Origin: Phoronis australis
Taxonomy: Eukaryota > Phoronida > Phoronidae
Assembly (NCBI GenBank): GCA_002633005.1
Contig: NMRA01000018.1
Coordinates: 1,404,554 to 1,468,553 of the forward strand
Length of the DNA stretch: 64,000 nt
Reading direction: 5' to 3'
Within the stretch, counting starts at the first letter, position 1; each line of letters opens with the position of its first letter. A model generated the notes under the pieces. That model was not told the DNA's origin. It made no database searches and saw only the letters and a list, made by a program, of their open reading frames with translations. The position numbers were made by a program, and so were the translations under genes. Shown here in pieces: positions 34,840-46,180 of the stretch.

Positions 34840-36000
34840 CCCCAATATATGACCTATTTTCAAAACGAGGTTAAGGGATTCCCCCGACTTTTGTACAGTT
34901 TTGTGGACGGTGTGAAATAATTGTTTTCAATTGCATACACTACGTTATAGTGTTTTAGGTATAATTACACACTGATCAGCTTGGGTTTATTAAATAAATA
35001 ATTTAACAGAAAAGTGTATAAAGCAGTTGTTGCCATATATAGGGGCTCATCAACGGAAGGAGGTGCTTTGTTATATAAGTGACAGAACATCAAAATTTGT
35101 GCATATTGTATAGCTCTCATTCAGGGTCACTTTACACTGAAACTGATACGTAAGGTGTTCCAATATGAAACATCTACGAAATTTTTGATGTATTGAAATT
35201 AGGATTTTGTTAACATCATTTAGATCACAATCAAAGTCAGTGACTGTGAAAAGAAAACACTCAGGCAATGTCATAACATAAATTTTCATCTAGTTCACAG
35301 TCCCCAAATAAAAGATGGTCATAAAAGTAAAACATGGTTGTGGTTTGTGGAATGGAGATTCTAAACACTTTGGATTATACAGAGTCACCTGTAAGCACCT
35401 TAAGAAACTACATAACAGCCAAGATGTAGGGAAAGATTATATAACTTTTTAATCTATGGTAAGACTGAAATCCTTTATAATCCTTGATTAAATGTCTGCG
35501 ATCGTTGATTGAGTGACTTAAATCACTTACTGGTCTATGAGCAGAGGTGGAGAAACAGAGAAGGTTACTTTTGCGTAGTAGCAGCAGAAGCCTACCTTTT
35601 GTTAGAAATCCCTTTGGCAATCACCATAGACTTGGACGTGGACGTAGTTATGTGAAATGCTACATGAGCACACGGAAACTGGTTAGTTATACAAATGTAA
35701 CCTAAGCTTATGATTCCTTTTAATATTTCATTTTGGAAGTATGTTGTTTTGGGAACTTATTTTACTTACTCAGTACTACTGGCTATTTTAGTAAACACGT
35801 TCCCCTGCGGGCTTCTCTTAGAAAAAATTACAAGTATGCTTCCATGGGCCTACTTTGACCTATAATCAAAAATTTCTCCGGTTCAAAAATTGGTTAAAGC
35901 TCTCTAAAAGTATCTAAGCACATTGGTTCTCATTCCATGTTCTTGTTGCTGGCCCAGGCTTGAACCTGAGATACCAGAAAGGTAAACTTAAGCAAAGCAA
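34840..36000. other. Spacer, probable promoter of the minus-strand ORF at left
   Basis: No gene, RNA or repeat family is recognisable. The first few hundred bases would hold the promoter of the mitochondrial-type gene. Confidence 0.4.
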
Positions 36001-37610
36001 AGTGCTGAAAAACGCCCATAAGGGTGTTTATCAGTAAAATAAAAATGGCCTGGTGCAGAATATATCAAATCTGTCTGAAAAAGGGAAGGCATCAATGTCT
36101 ACCTAAGCTTTTTGCCCCATTCCATGGAAATCTGTTGAAGAATTCAAAAGACGTTAGTGTAAAAAATCACATCCCATTAGAATGTAGAGTGTTTGTCGGA
36201 TCTGTCCATCTGCCAAGTTAATACAGATACACTTGCCAAATTTCGCAAAGATCCTGTAAGGGGTTTAAGAGATACAGGTGCAGTTGTAAAATGCAACTAA
36301 GGGGCATCTCAGAAGTTGGATCAATCTGAAATTCAGTGAGTTGTGCTCTTGTCAGTGCGACTACGCATCTTTCAATTTTCATGTTGATCCTATGAGCACT
36401 TTGCCAGATACAGAGACGGACGACAAAAAAAAAACTCAGAAAATAATAAAAATAGACACCAGAAGTGCAGAAAACGTCAAATCCATCTCAAAATGGAATG
36501 GCGCTGTGGTTTCAGTAAGAGAAACCTATTCGCCAAAACTGTCAAGGAACACTGAAAATACAGATGCAAATGTAAAAGCTGAAGTTCACGCTACGGGCCA
36601 CAGGGGAAGCCACATCCATCCAGAAGTCATCGTCAGCATTTGTCACATTCATAGGAAAACACTTATTAATAAGAAAATTCAGAAAGATCTAAAAGATTAA
36701 GATGTAGAAGCGGATGCAAAAATTGACCGTTAAGGGCCACATTAGTCGTACTCATCCGAAAATCAACTTTATTAGCTATGGTTACTGATCAGTTTTCACA
36801 ATACTTTGAGCAGTTTTGCAAATAAAGTGGTGGCCGCCAAGAAAGTCAGAGTAAGAAATAAAAATGGACACCCGTCCAAAAATAGAAAGGTACAGTAATC
36901 TCCTTAATAGAAAAATATTTGCCAAATTTTATTACAATCCATATAGGAACTCCGAAGATACAGAAACAAAGGCAAAAAATTGCCACTGGGGGCACAATGG
37001 TAGTTACATTGGTACAACACTTTATCAACTGTTGCCAACTCCATAAGCACACATCTGCCAAATTTTACAAAGCATCAAAAAAGGATTAAGGAGATAAGGA
37101 CGCAAAAGAAAATTGCCTCTATAGCCTAGACGGCACCACCACAGTAGTCGCACCTGTCCGAAAATAAGTGTTAAGTATGGTCTTCTCAAAAACGCAGCTG
37201 CAGATTTTCAGGTCTCTTTGAGGAGATTGGTAGATAGAGGTGGATGCCAGAAAACAGACAAAAGAATAACAAAAATGACCATTAGGTGGTTCAAAATATG
37301 TCAAATCCTTCCGAAAATGGAATGGCCTCACAGTCTCCTTCATAGAAACATATTCGCCAAATTTCATGAAAACCCATTAAGGAACTCCAAAGATAAAGTA
37401 TCAAACGTAAGCAATTAAAATTATCTTTAGGGGGCACAGTGGTAGTTGGATCAATCTGAAATTTGACGCCTGTTGTCACCTTCATTGGAAAACATCTGCC
37501 AAATGTCATCAAGTTCCTGTAAAGAGTTTAGAAGATGTTCAGCAGATGCCGGACACTAGTACTGAGATGACAGCAATATGCGCCCACATTATTATTTGTA
37601 TATGAGGGTG
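36000..37610 (-). repeat. Composite tandem repeat element, copy E
   Basis: It has the same orientation as copy A and is about 1.6 kb, close to copy D. Markers are AAAATGGCCTGGTGCAGAAT near 36045, AACTAAGGGGCATCTCAG near 36295, CCACTGGGGGCACAATGGTA near 36980, and the conserved end GAGATGACAGCAATATGC near 37566 followed by a TATTTGTATATG palindrome-like stretch. A 119-codon plus-strand frame at 36341-36700 lies wholly inside and is not supported as a gene. Confidence 0.7.
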
Positions 37611-39425
37611 CAAATTAGTAATTTTCAAATATACACCCTGGTCCTGGGGCTCATTGTTGAAAATTCCTGGTGCAGCATTACTTATTCTTGTGTTAATGAG
37701 AAGTCATTCCTATCTTAACTTTGGCAACAGCACGCAGAGACTATCTTGTAAACATTTATTTCAAAGCAAGCCACGTCAATAACAACAGTGTTTACAATAC
37801 CTACATAAAGCCATGCTTGGAATAGCCTTTCATAAATTCACACACTTATTGATATCCTATGAACCACAATCAACTTTTGAAGTATACATAGTTGAAGCAA
37901 CTTTGCATTATGGACGGAATACGTAGCGTATAACATAATTACAATAACTACGATAGCGCATATCGGTGTAAATCCAATACTTTAAGAGTACTTGACTCCA
38001 CATGGAGAATTTATTGGAGCAGGAGGTCTCCTCTCTCCGTGCAGAATCAAAAAAAAAACATCAGATGCCATTTCCGGGGTTACACAACACTTTTCCTTTG
38101 GAAATTGTGGTTAGGCTCCCCCCTTCCCAATCCTGAATCTGCCACACAGTGCACCTATCTGTATGGAACATTGACCTTAAGCAGAGAAAACATAGACTGG
38201 GTACAAAATAAAGTCATGATTGAAAGTTCATTGATGTCATGTCGACCAAGCGTTGTAGACAAAATGACAGGAAAAGTGAAATTAAGATGGTAAATTATCA
38301 TCGAACCAATAAAAAAGGCAAGACAAAACAGAGTTGTATAAAAATAGAAAATTACATACAATAACAACTGCAAACCAAAAACATATTACAATAAAAATAC
38401 ACTGTCACGTTTAAATTCAGCTTAGAAGTAGTCTTGGGTGGTTTTGGAGTGATTACAAATAAATCATCTTGTCTTGACCTAAATACATGGGCCTCCAACC
38501 CTGACATTTAAAGATGTCGCGAAGTATAACTTTACCACTGCTCCAACCATTGCCGAGATTCCCAATAATTCACTCAGGGCTGTTCCAGAAAAATCTGTAT
38601 GAGAGGGGCAAAATCTCGTGTCAAATAAAGAATGAGGGTGGATTTCTTTGGAAAAAAATAAAAAACTATCACTTATTCTATTTAATACAGTGTTGGTTGT
38701 TTTTTTGATCCAAAAATTTTTCCCAGGTCATATGGTAATTCAATATTTTATTGAGCACACAAGATGTCTGACAATTGAAACTTTATTTTGTCACATATAT
38801 CCACAAAAATGTAAAATTTCAGTCTATTACTAGCATGGTTTGAATTATGTAGATGCCCAAGTTAATAGTAAAAATTACAGGTGGTGGATTAGGAAAACAA
38901 AACAAAAATATGGGTGGCGGTTGAAAATAAGTGCTTTCCTCGAAGTTCCTCCTCCCGCACTGACTTTACGGAAACAGCTCTCATTCCCTCAATGCAATTG
39001 GCCGGTAGGTAGTGCTCTGATTTAACAACTAAAGTTTTGAGCATATGTCCCTGTGTGTCATTTTACACAAACTTCCACTGGCCAGAAAACAATCCAGTTA
39101 CTACACGATCATGTCAAATTGTCAGATCTATAATTCCAGGTTTCTAGTTATGACGTCAGTCACATGAAAGCATGTTTGATCCAGAATGTAAATATAAGAC
39201 TTGCACGACCAACATCCAGTTTCAAATACAAGTTTCACCCAAACGAGATAAGTCGCTTTGAAAGTGGAAACTGAAATCCTAACAAAAACAATTTTTGGAA
39301 GTTGTTCATATACTACGAAACAACATGCAAATAAGCAACTGAAATACACAAAGTATAGAGTACTTGAATATTCTCGTAATCTCTAACTGACTAGAGTTAA
39401 GTAATTAAACCATATACTTGGATTG
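37611..39425. other. Spacer, no gene seen
   Basis: AT-rich sequence with several 60-84-codon open frames on both strands, none with splice sites or recognisable composition. Confidence 0.45.
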
Positions 39426-39428
39426 GGC

Positions 39429-39544
39429 ACTGTTCGGATAAAGTGGTCCATGATTTTGAGAACCAGTTTCATCCACTGAATAATGGGCCTGTTATTCAGT
39501 GATTGCCTGGTTCTCAAAATCATGGACAGCTTCATCCGAGCAGT
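39429..39544. mobile_element. MITE family M1, copy 1
   Basis: Terminal inverted repeats of about 58 nt begin ACTGTTCGGATAAAGTGG on the left. The right end is the complement of ACTGCTCGGATGAAGCTG. The core motif is ATTTTGAGAACCAG. Only a few bases separate the arms. It is the best-preserved of four copies between 39.4 and 44.9 kb. Confidence 0.8.
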
Positions 39545-40522
39545 GTCCTTGGATTTCACTAGTTTGTAAAAGATGAATGTATAATTTCTTTGTCTCATCA
39601 GGTTTTGAAAATGTATCGTTGCCTTACACTAGTAAAAAGCCACTTATAATGCCTGTGACATTAGAAATTATAAAGTCTAAATTCTAGTCAGATCACAATA
39701 ATAACAAAGCACCATTAATAATATAAATATCAAATACATCAACAGCATGCAACAATAGTCATATAATGATGTCTAAAATGCAGTTCACAGCACCAAGTTC
39801 TAACGTCCACACAGATCGAAAACTTCCACAAGTCTGAAAAGTAAGAAATGAAAAGAAAACTAAGTTTTTGTGATAAAGAACACTTAAACTGTTGCTGTCT
39901 TGTTTGCCCACTTTACATACATTTAGACAACACCTTAGAAAAAGTTGCAGTGCTGGCAGTTGGAAGAAAAGATTATTCTAAAATTCGTAGAAAAATTCAT
40001 ATCGTTTATTACAGGATTAGACTGCAGAAGCAATAATTGCAGAAAAAAAGTATACTTGCATGAAGGAAACTGGCCTGTTTATAAAGATGTTGATTTCACA
40101 TTCAAACTGTTTGACACCAGAATAGAAAAAGGAAAATACAGTAAACAATAATGCTTTATGCCATACTAGTCCTAAGCCAACACTACTGTATTAAATTGTT
40201 TTGGTCACAGTGAATTTGATTCTGATCTTGATTTTTGCTGAATGAGCTGGCAACTCAAAATACAGGCAACCCATACAAGTGGTATTTTCAAATCTGCAAT
40301 TTTAAGATTGGCCAACCCTGAATTGGCTAATGAACTCTGAAGTGTTTTCTTCAGACACTGATAGTTTTACTGTTTTTCTTGGTAACTGAAATAGTATCGT
40401 ATCACGTTATGGAATATTATAAGACTGGTCATATGAGAGTAAAAGGCTCAATTAGATTTTAGTTTTTAGCCAGACAAATGGTATGAAATGCAGCTAGTGA
40501 AATCTTAATCTTTTATGTTTAC
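39545..40522. other. Spacer / 3' region of the PIMREG-like gene
   Basis: AT-rich sequence beyond the stop of the minus-strand gene. No independent gene is supported. The plus-strand frames at 39848-40151 have AT-driven composition. Confidence 0.4.
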
Positions 40523-42228
40523 CTATTCTTTGCAGCCAAGAGCAGCGTCTAATCCATCGGCGAGACTGGAAAGACATTGGATGCCATCATTCACACTTTT
40601 CTTACTTCGTCCCGGACTACTGAACGCAAATCTGAAACACAATTATAACTGTTCTATTAATGTCGTCTTCATTTACACAAAGATCACCTGTGGCTATGCG
40701 TTTTGCATGGTAAAAATTCTTCAGTGTGGTACAAAAATAATTGCTCAAATTGTAATTTTCCAATTTCCAAAGATTTCACTATTCGCCATTTCGCTCAAAT
40801 TCTTGTTGCATGTGACTACCTCGTTGACCACTGAATATGACAAACAAAAATTTTAACATCTAATGCTAATGAGAATTTTTAAAAGAATTAAAGTATGCAG
40901 AATGATTGATTTAGTTGGGATTGTTTAACAAGTTTGTAATTATTCAGTTTTGAGACATTGTAAATACGTCAATTCTGTGCATGAGAATATGCTGTCATGT
41001 GAGTAAGCGCATAAATATAGCAAGAGTAAGTATTGTCAGTCTCTTCCACGCCACCTACTGGTCACAGCATGTAACCTGTTATCAGCTCAAGTCTGAAAGA
41101 TGCTGTAGTAACAGGGACATGATGCAATCCGTACAGGGTTAAGTCTTACACCTGAATAGAAATATTATCAGACTTATTCATAGATCACGCCAAGTGACCA
41201 TCAAGTCAATACTCTGTGGTCTATCTTCATTTCAGTACCTTCTTGGCTTGGCATAGTGAACATCAATTTTGTAGCGTATTGTCGGCTGCGAAGGTGTGTC
41301 AATACAGAATGGCGAGTACAACTTGACATGACTGGTAGGGGTTGCCTTCACCTTCTCTGGAGAACACCCTGGGGTGTTAGTTATAAGAGGACTTCTTCGC
41401 AGTGTTGACTTTCTTAATTTCTGAAGAAAAGATACTTAATTAATATCAAAATTACAACGAGGATGTCTGAATTATATGGAAATATATGGTTTGAATAGTA
41501 GCCATTTAGAATAAAAATTTCAGCTTTTTAATCTAATTTTCATGTTAAATGTAGTCTGTTTACCTGATTACACTGGTCCTGGATTTTGAGAACCAGTTTG
41601 CTGCCTATTATTAAGTAAAGAATGGTTCTCAAAATATGGAACCGTTGGTACTGCCTAAATTTAAAGACAACCCAAGCTAAGGGCAAGGGTAAAGACTTGA
41701 CAGTGCTTCTTAATTTCAGGAATCCAGACAATTTAATCAGACGAAGTCCACAAGAAATTGCTGAAGAAGAATTTAACCACTATACCCAACTTAGATGGTT
41801 AGGCCTACCTGTCTCCAAGTGGATAATGTTTGTCTCATGGACTTTTTCACGTTTTTGCTTTTCTTCTGTCCACCAGATCTAGACAGATTGTTTTCCTTGT
41901 CCTGATCATTGCTGACATTGTCTGGAGAAGTGACAATCTTGGGAGGGTTGGGTGACTCGCCAAACTGAAGATCTGGACTCAAGCACTGAGTCTGATGATC
42001 GACCGGTGATTGTGAAGTCGTTCCAGCTTTGTTTTCCGCTTGCAAATTTCTTCTCAGAGCGAGCGACTTTTTCGACTTGCGATGTTCTTTTTTGGAGTCA
42101 TTGACACGATTCGCGGTCGATTGGGGGCTGCTGAAGTAGTCCTTCTCGTTGAATAACAAGAAATTGTCGTGGTCTTTCTTCCCTATCGCGAATTTTGGAA
42201 ACAACGATGTTTTGCTTCTCGAACTCAT
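40523..42228 (-). CDS. PIMREG: PIMREG-like (FAM64A-like) mitotic protein
   Basis: Three exons join in frame: 42228-41809, 41420-41239 and 40631-40523, giving 236 residues, close to vertebrate PIMREG (about 240). The protein is basic, Ser/Pro-rich and probably disordered. The C-terminus (FAFSSP at 202-207, then GIQCLSSLADGLDAAL at 217-232) mirrors the conserved PIMREG tail pattern AF-x-SP ... GIQ-x-L-x2-L-x3-LD-x-A. A KEN box (111-113) and a D-box-like RQTL (132-135) fit a cell-cycle protein degraded by APC/C. PIMREG promotes the metaphase-anaphase transition and binds CALM. An in-frame ATG 14 codons upstream (42270) is possible, but MSSRSK is the likelier start. The gene diverges from MED31. 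The exon structure is convincing. The family call is made from memory of a short tail motif. Confidence 0.6.
41553..41655. mobile_element. MITE family M1, copy 2 (in PIMREG-like intron 1)
   Basis: ATTTTGAGAACCAGT on the left faces its complement ATGGTTCTCAAAAT on the right, with eroded ends (ACTGGTCCTGG and CCGTTGGTACTG). It belongs to the same family as 39429-39544. Confidence 0.65.
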
Positions 42229-42518
42229 CTTTTCAAAATTTTGAATTTGCCGCCTTACGGCAAACAACACGACATTGGTCCAATTTTGAGTTTGGCTAAA
42301 AAAAATTATTCACCAAATTCACATACAATTTATGAAATTTTTTAATGTATATCGACGATTTTTGTCTGTTTCTTGTAAATGCAATATCAATATTTGTGAT
42401 TTTGTGTTAAACAATGTCGTGAATTGGTGAAAACTACCGACGGTAAACTCCATTTCCGCCGACTGTGATAGTGGAATGGTAAAAATAAGCAGATGAACGA
42501 TGTTTGTGGATTGAAAAC
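42229..42518. promoter_or_regulatory. Divergent promoter between PIMREG-like gene and MED31
   Basis: The two start codons face away from each other across about 290 bp, so both promoters and 5' UTRs must fit here or overlap. No TATA box in either usual position stands out. A CCGCCGACTGTGATAGTGG patch near 42455 is the GC-richest part. Confidence 0.5.
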
Positions 42519-45500
42519 ATGGGTAAATAATTTAAAAAGGGAAAATGTAATCTTCCAGAGTGACTGATTTTTTTTGCGATCCCAAAAGTCTGAGAATGAA
42601 TTCTTATTCCACTTTCAGTGCTTTATTTGGTGGCAATGCCACTTCACATATTGAATTTGGGGCACTGCCACTGGTCGGATATAGCGGTCCCAGATTTAGA
42701 GAACCAGGCAGTCACCAAATAACGGGCCCATTACTTAGTGGATGAAACTGGTTCTCTTAATCATGGACCGCTATATCCCACCAGTTCCTGAATTTATGCA
42801 CTGGAGAAAAATTCCAAGTTGACTCGGAAGTCGCGACAGCGAGCATCAAAGTCACACAATAATTCAAGGAAACTTTTTTGTTTCCAAATTTGTGGTGATT
42901 TCCAAACTGTACTCGTGACACTTAGGCCTAGCACTACGCTTTGATTTGAGATGACCACAAATCCCAAGCCATCAATGTTTTCTAGCTGAACAAACACGCC
43001 AGTAATCTAGTTGACACGTTCTGTTGCCTAGATGTTTCAATCTTTATTTCAGAACCAGATGATCAGCTACGAATTCGTTTCCAGGTGGAGTTGGAGTTTG
43101 TCCAGTGCCTTGCTAATCCGTATTATCTGAACTGTAAGTAAGAACACTAAGAAGTTACTAAACCCTGATTTGACCTGTGAACAAGTACCAACTACAACTT
43201 CAACGACAACTTATTTAAATTCTTAAAATAGAATAATTTCCTGTTATTGTTGTCCAGAGCAAGTTTGAAAATTCAGCATAAAGCCTGTCAAATCTGTAAG
43301 CGCAATTTATAGTTCAGGCTAGCTATGCAACAGTGCCTACTTTAATAGTTTATATACTTTGGGAGAGTGTCTTATTTGAATATTGGTTTTACCACACAGA
43401 GGAGGTAAGCACCAACGGCCCATAAGCAGGCCTTTATGCAGTGTAGGTCCACTAATCTGGACGCCCTGGCAAGGACACCCACTGTCAATAGGAACCTTTC
43501 AAGTTTGGACTCACACATTGTAATGAATACTAAGAAGCCTCTGAAGGCTCACAGTGGGGGCTCTTTTTTCAAAGCAGGAAGAAATATACAATGTATATAC
43601 AAAGTAAATACAATGTTGCTATGCTCACACTAAGTTGATAGCATTGTAAAAGTCTTGGTCTACAGTTTTTTAGTAAAAATACTCACTACAGAAGGCTGTT
43701 TTGTAAACTTAGACGTAAAAACGCTTGGTCTATGCATTTTTTGTAAAAAAAATCTGTGTGTTTGGGGGGATTTCTGGGGTTGGGGGGTTACGTGTCAAAA
43801 TTATGGACACCCTGGAATATTGGGAACCCCATTTTGAACACCCTATTTTCGAAATTCTTGATAAAGGCCTGCGCATAAGTAGGTGACAGAACCAGCTTTT
43901 GGTCAACTCTCCAGTTTAACCCCTTATAGACTCGATTGTTTAAAATTGCTTTTAATTACTATTCACATGTGGTGTGATTTTTTATGTACAGTTGATTAAA
44001 TCTTGCAAGTATTACATCATCTTTCATGTTAAGGATTTGATCGTGATTTCATAAATTAATAAAAACTTGCATTACTAAGGGGTTTCAAATGGTGTGACAT
44101 GATTTACCTATCGATAAAAAATGTTTAAAGATGTGTTAAACTTGGTTTTGCCTATTGAAACAATTATTTTCTCAAAGCATTCAACTGTGATAACGTAATA
44201 AGTGGCTGGATAGGATGGGAGGATGAAGTGGTTGCGACATTATTGAGATGACAAAGGGGTTGACGGGGTGGGGTAAAAAGGGACGCATTTTGGATGTTGT
44301 GATGAGCGCATAGCATTTGTTGGTTCTGAGTTGTGGGCAGAACGGCCTGCTGCAAGTCACATCACGGCAGCAATATTCTTCTTCTGTTGCAATTTGAAGA
44401 AAATTTAGTCAGATTTAATTGGGTTTTGCAGTCATACCAATACACGGAAAACTGACTACATCCACTCATCATCCTGTTGGTAGTCCGCTGAAGTTTACGT
44501 GTGTGTGAGTAACACACTTACGCACATCTGGTTTTTATCATGGTCATCTTTGTTTCAGTTCTTGCCCAGAGAGGCTATTTTCGCGATCAGGCTTTTGTAA
44601 ACTACCTCAAGTATCTACAATATTGGAAAGAACCAGAATATGCCAAGTTTCTCAAGTGAGTTGTTTCTTAACGTAACATGTCTTTATATAGTCAAGAAAT
44701 AGCCATGTCATGTGACCACTTTAGTTAACCCACGTCAAACAACCAAAATAACACGGGAATCATGAAAATAACATCTCGGGAAAAATCTAGTTTGTTTCAA
44801 TTATTTGATATCAAGATGTTGGCAATAGTCTGTTGTAACGTGCCTGCATTTTGAGAACCAGTTGATGCCTGTTATTCAGTGGACAAAACTGGTTCTCCGA
44901 ATGCGGGCACATTATATCAGACTACTGGCGCAAGTTTTTTTTTTCTGTTTCTTGTGTATGTCATTTTTAATACAAATGTGATAACTTACCCACATGCATT
45001 GCAGTTGTATTATACCTCATAAGTTTCTGCATTGTCTTTAAAACCTGTAATCCCTCCTTCAGTCAAAACTTTTAATTCATTCTAATTTCTGTTGCGAAAG
45101 TGGTGTCACCTTGTTTGTTTCTCAGATTAGAACTGATTTATGGGCCCGTCATGAAGTGACTATCCTTTGTTGTTTGAGACTAGGTTCAAAAGGTTGGCTT
45201 TCATGCGCCATGCATGGTCTCACTCAAGCAATAAATAAATCTCAGTTTTTCTCTAACTCAGAAATTTCTTCTAACTTGAGTACCAAAAATGTCGAGACAA
45301 GTTCTAAAACGGCATAGCCCTAGTCTAAAGATTTTTGAAAGAAGGAAAGTTTATAACACTTCTAACTGCGTTGACCTTTTCTCGTGTCAGGTACCCCCAA
45401 TGTTTACACTTTCTGGAGTTGCTGCAGTATGAACACTTCCGCAAGGAGTTGGTAAGCAATCAGTGTGCCAAGTTTATTGATGACCAACAGCTCCTTCACT

Positions 45501-45604
45501 GGCAGCACTATCAGAGGAAGAGAGTGAAACTGTTACAAACACAAGTTGACAAAACAGCAGAGCAGCAGCAGCAGCAGCAGCAACACCAACAACAGAAAAG
45601 TTAG
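42519..45604 (+). CDS. MED31: Mediator complex subunit 31
   Basis: MED31 (Soh1) is a small conserved subunit of the Mediator middle module that links transcription factors to RNA polymerase II. Exons 42519-42522, 43053-43133, 44559-44655 and 45391-45604 join in frame to exactly 131 residues, the same length as the human protein. The first coding exon supplies only ATG plus one base, so the N-terminus reads MEPDDQLRIRFQVELEF. The family signature follows: CLANPYYLNFLAQRGYF, FVNYLKYLQYW, YPQCLHFLELLQYEHFRKEL, and QLLHWQHYQRKR. The tail is a glutamine run with one His, comparable to the Q-rich human end. Introns 1 and 3 each contain an M1 MITE. The one-codon first exon is the least certain part. 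Confidence 0.95.
42670..42785. mobile_element. MITE family M1, copy 3 (in MED31 intron 1)
   Basis: The left end ACTGGTCGGATATAGCGG and the right end, complement of ACTGGTGGGATATAGCGG, give inverted repeats of about 39 nt around a short interior (GGGCCCATTACTTAGTGG). Confidence 0.8.
44828..44922. mobile_element. MITE family M1, copy 4 (in MED31 intron 3)
   Basis: Left GTCTGTTGTAACGTGCC and right GCACATTATATCAGAC form inverted repeats of about 36 nt with the shared GAGAACCAGTT core. The element is flanked by TA on both sides, consistent with the TA target duplication of Tc1/mariner-type elements. Confidence 0.8.
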
Positions 45605-45755
45605 CACCATTGTTTGGAATGCTTTCAATTAGCAGGAACAACAACAACAACAACAGAAATCAGCGTCGATGTTGGCAGTGGTTGCGGAAAACGTGACGAA
45701 CAACTGCGCAGAAGCAATATGAGAATTGTCGTTGTTGTTGTTGTTGTTGGAAGTG
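45556..45755 (+). repeat. CAG/CAA run and facing GTT run
   Basis: A (CAG)n tract encodes the MED31 glutamine tail. It is followed in the 3' UTR by an ACA-repeat run near 45636-45655 and a GTT-repeat run near 45728-45750 that is complementary to it. Confidence 0.75.
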
Positions 45756-46029
45756 AGTGGAGTGAACAAGACCGAGCAGCAATGTAGAATCAACATTAAA
45801 TGGTATTCGTCAGTGTTGGGACAAGAATATCAATATTGCAACAACAGCGTCAATGTTGGGAGTGGTTGCCAAAAACGAGCATTGTAGTGGCAGACAGTGA
45901 TAGAAAAGTTGGCTTGAAGTCAAAATAATCTTCCACCTTGGTAACTGATAACATTTAGACTTGCATTTGATGTGTTTACACACGAGTCGTGCCTGTGTCA
46001 GGTTCCACCTTGTCATGAATGTAGGAGGA

Positions 46030-46180
46030 GGCAGTGTGACCTATTGGGATAAGTGTCGGCTTCCTTTACTGAAGGTCGGGGGTTCGAGTCCCACTGGGGC
46101 ACACTGCTAGACCCCTTGAGTCAGGTATCTAGCTTGTCAGGTTGGTTTTAACTATATTATAATAAAGCCTTAAAAATGGT
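46030..46180 (+). repeat. tRNA-derived SINE, family 1 copy 2
   Basis: The head GTGTGACCTATTGGGATAAG, with B box GGGTTCGAGTCCC and ACTGGGGCACACTGCTAGAC, resembles a tRNA with partly conserved arms. The tail GAGTCAGGTATCTAGC is shared with the inverted copy at 24.8-24.95 kb. The non-tRNA tail marks it as a SINE, not a tRNA gene. Confidence 0.7.

Noticed and set aside
36341-36700. 119-codon plus-strand open frame
   Set aside because: It lies wholly within composite repeat copy E and has no splice context or family resemblance.
46030-46110. Functional tRNA gene
   Set aside because: A B box and partial arms exist, but the acceptor stem is poor and the flanking tail recurs at another copy, so it is a SINE.
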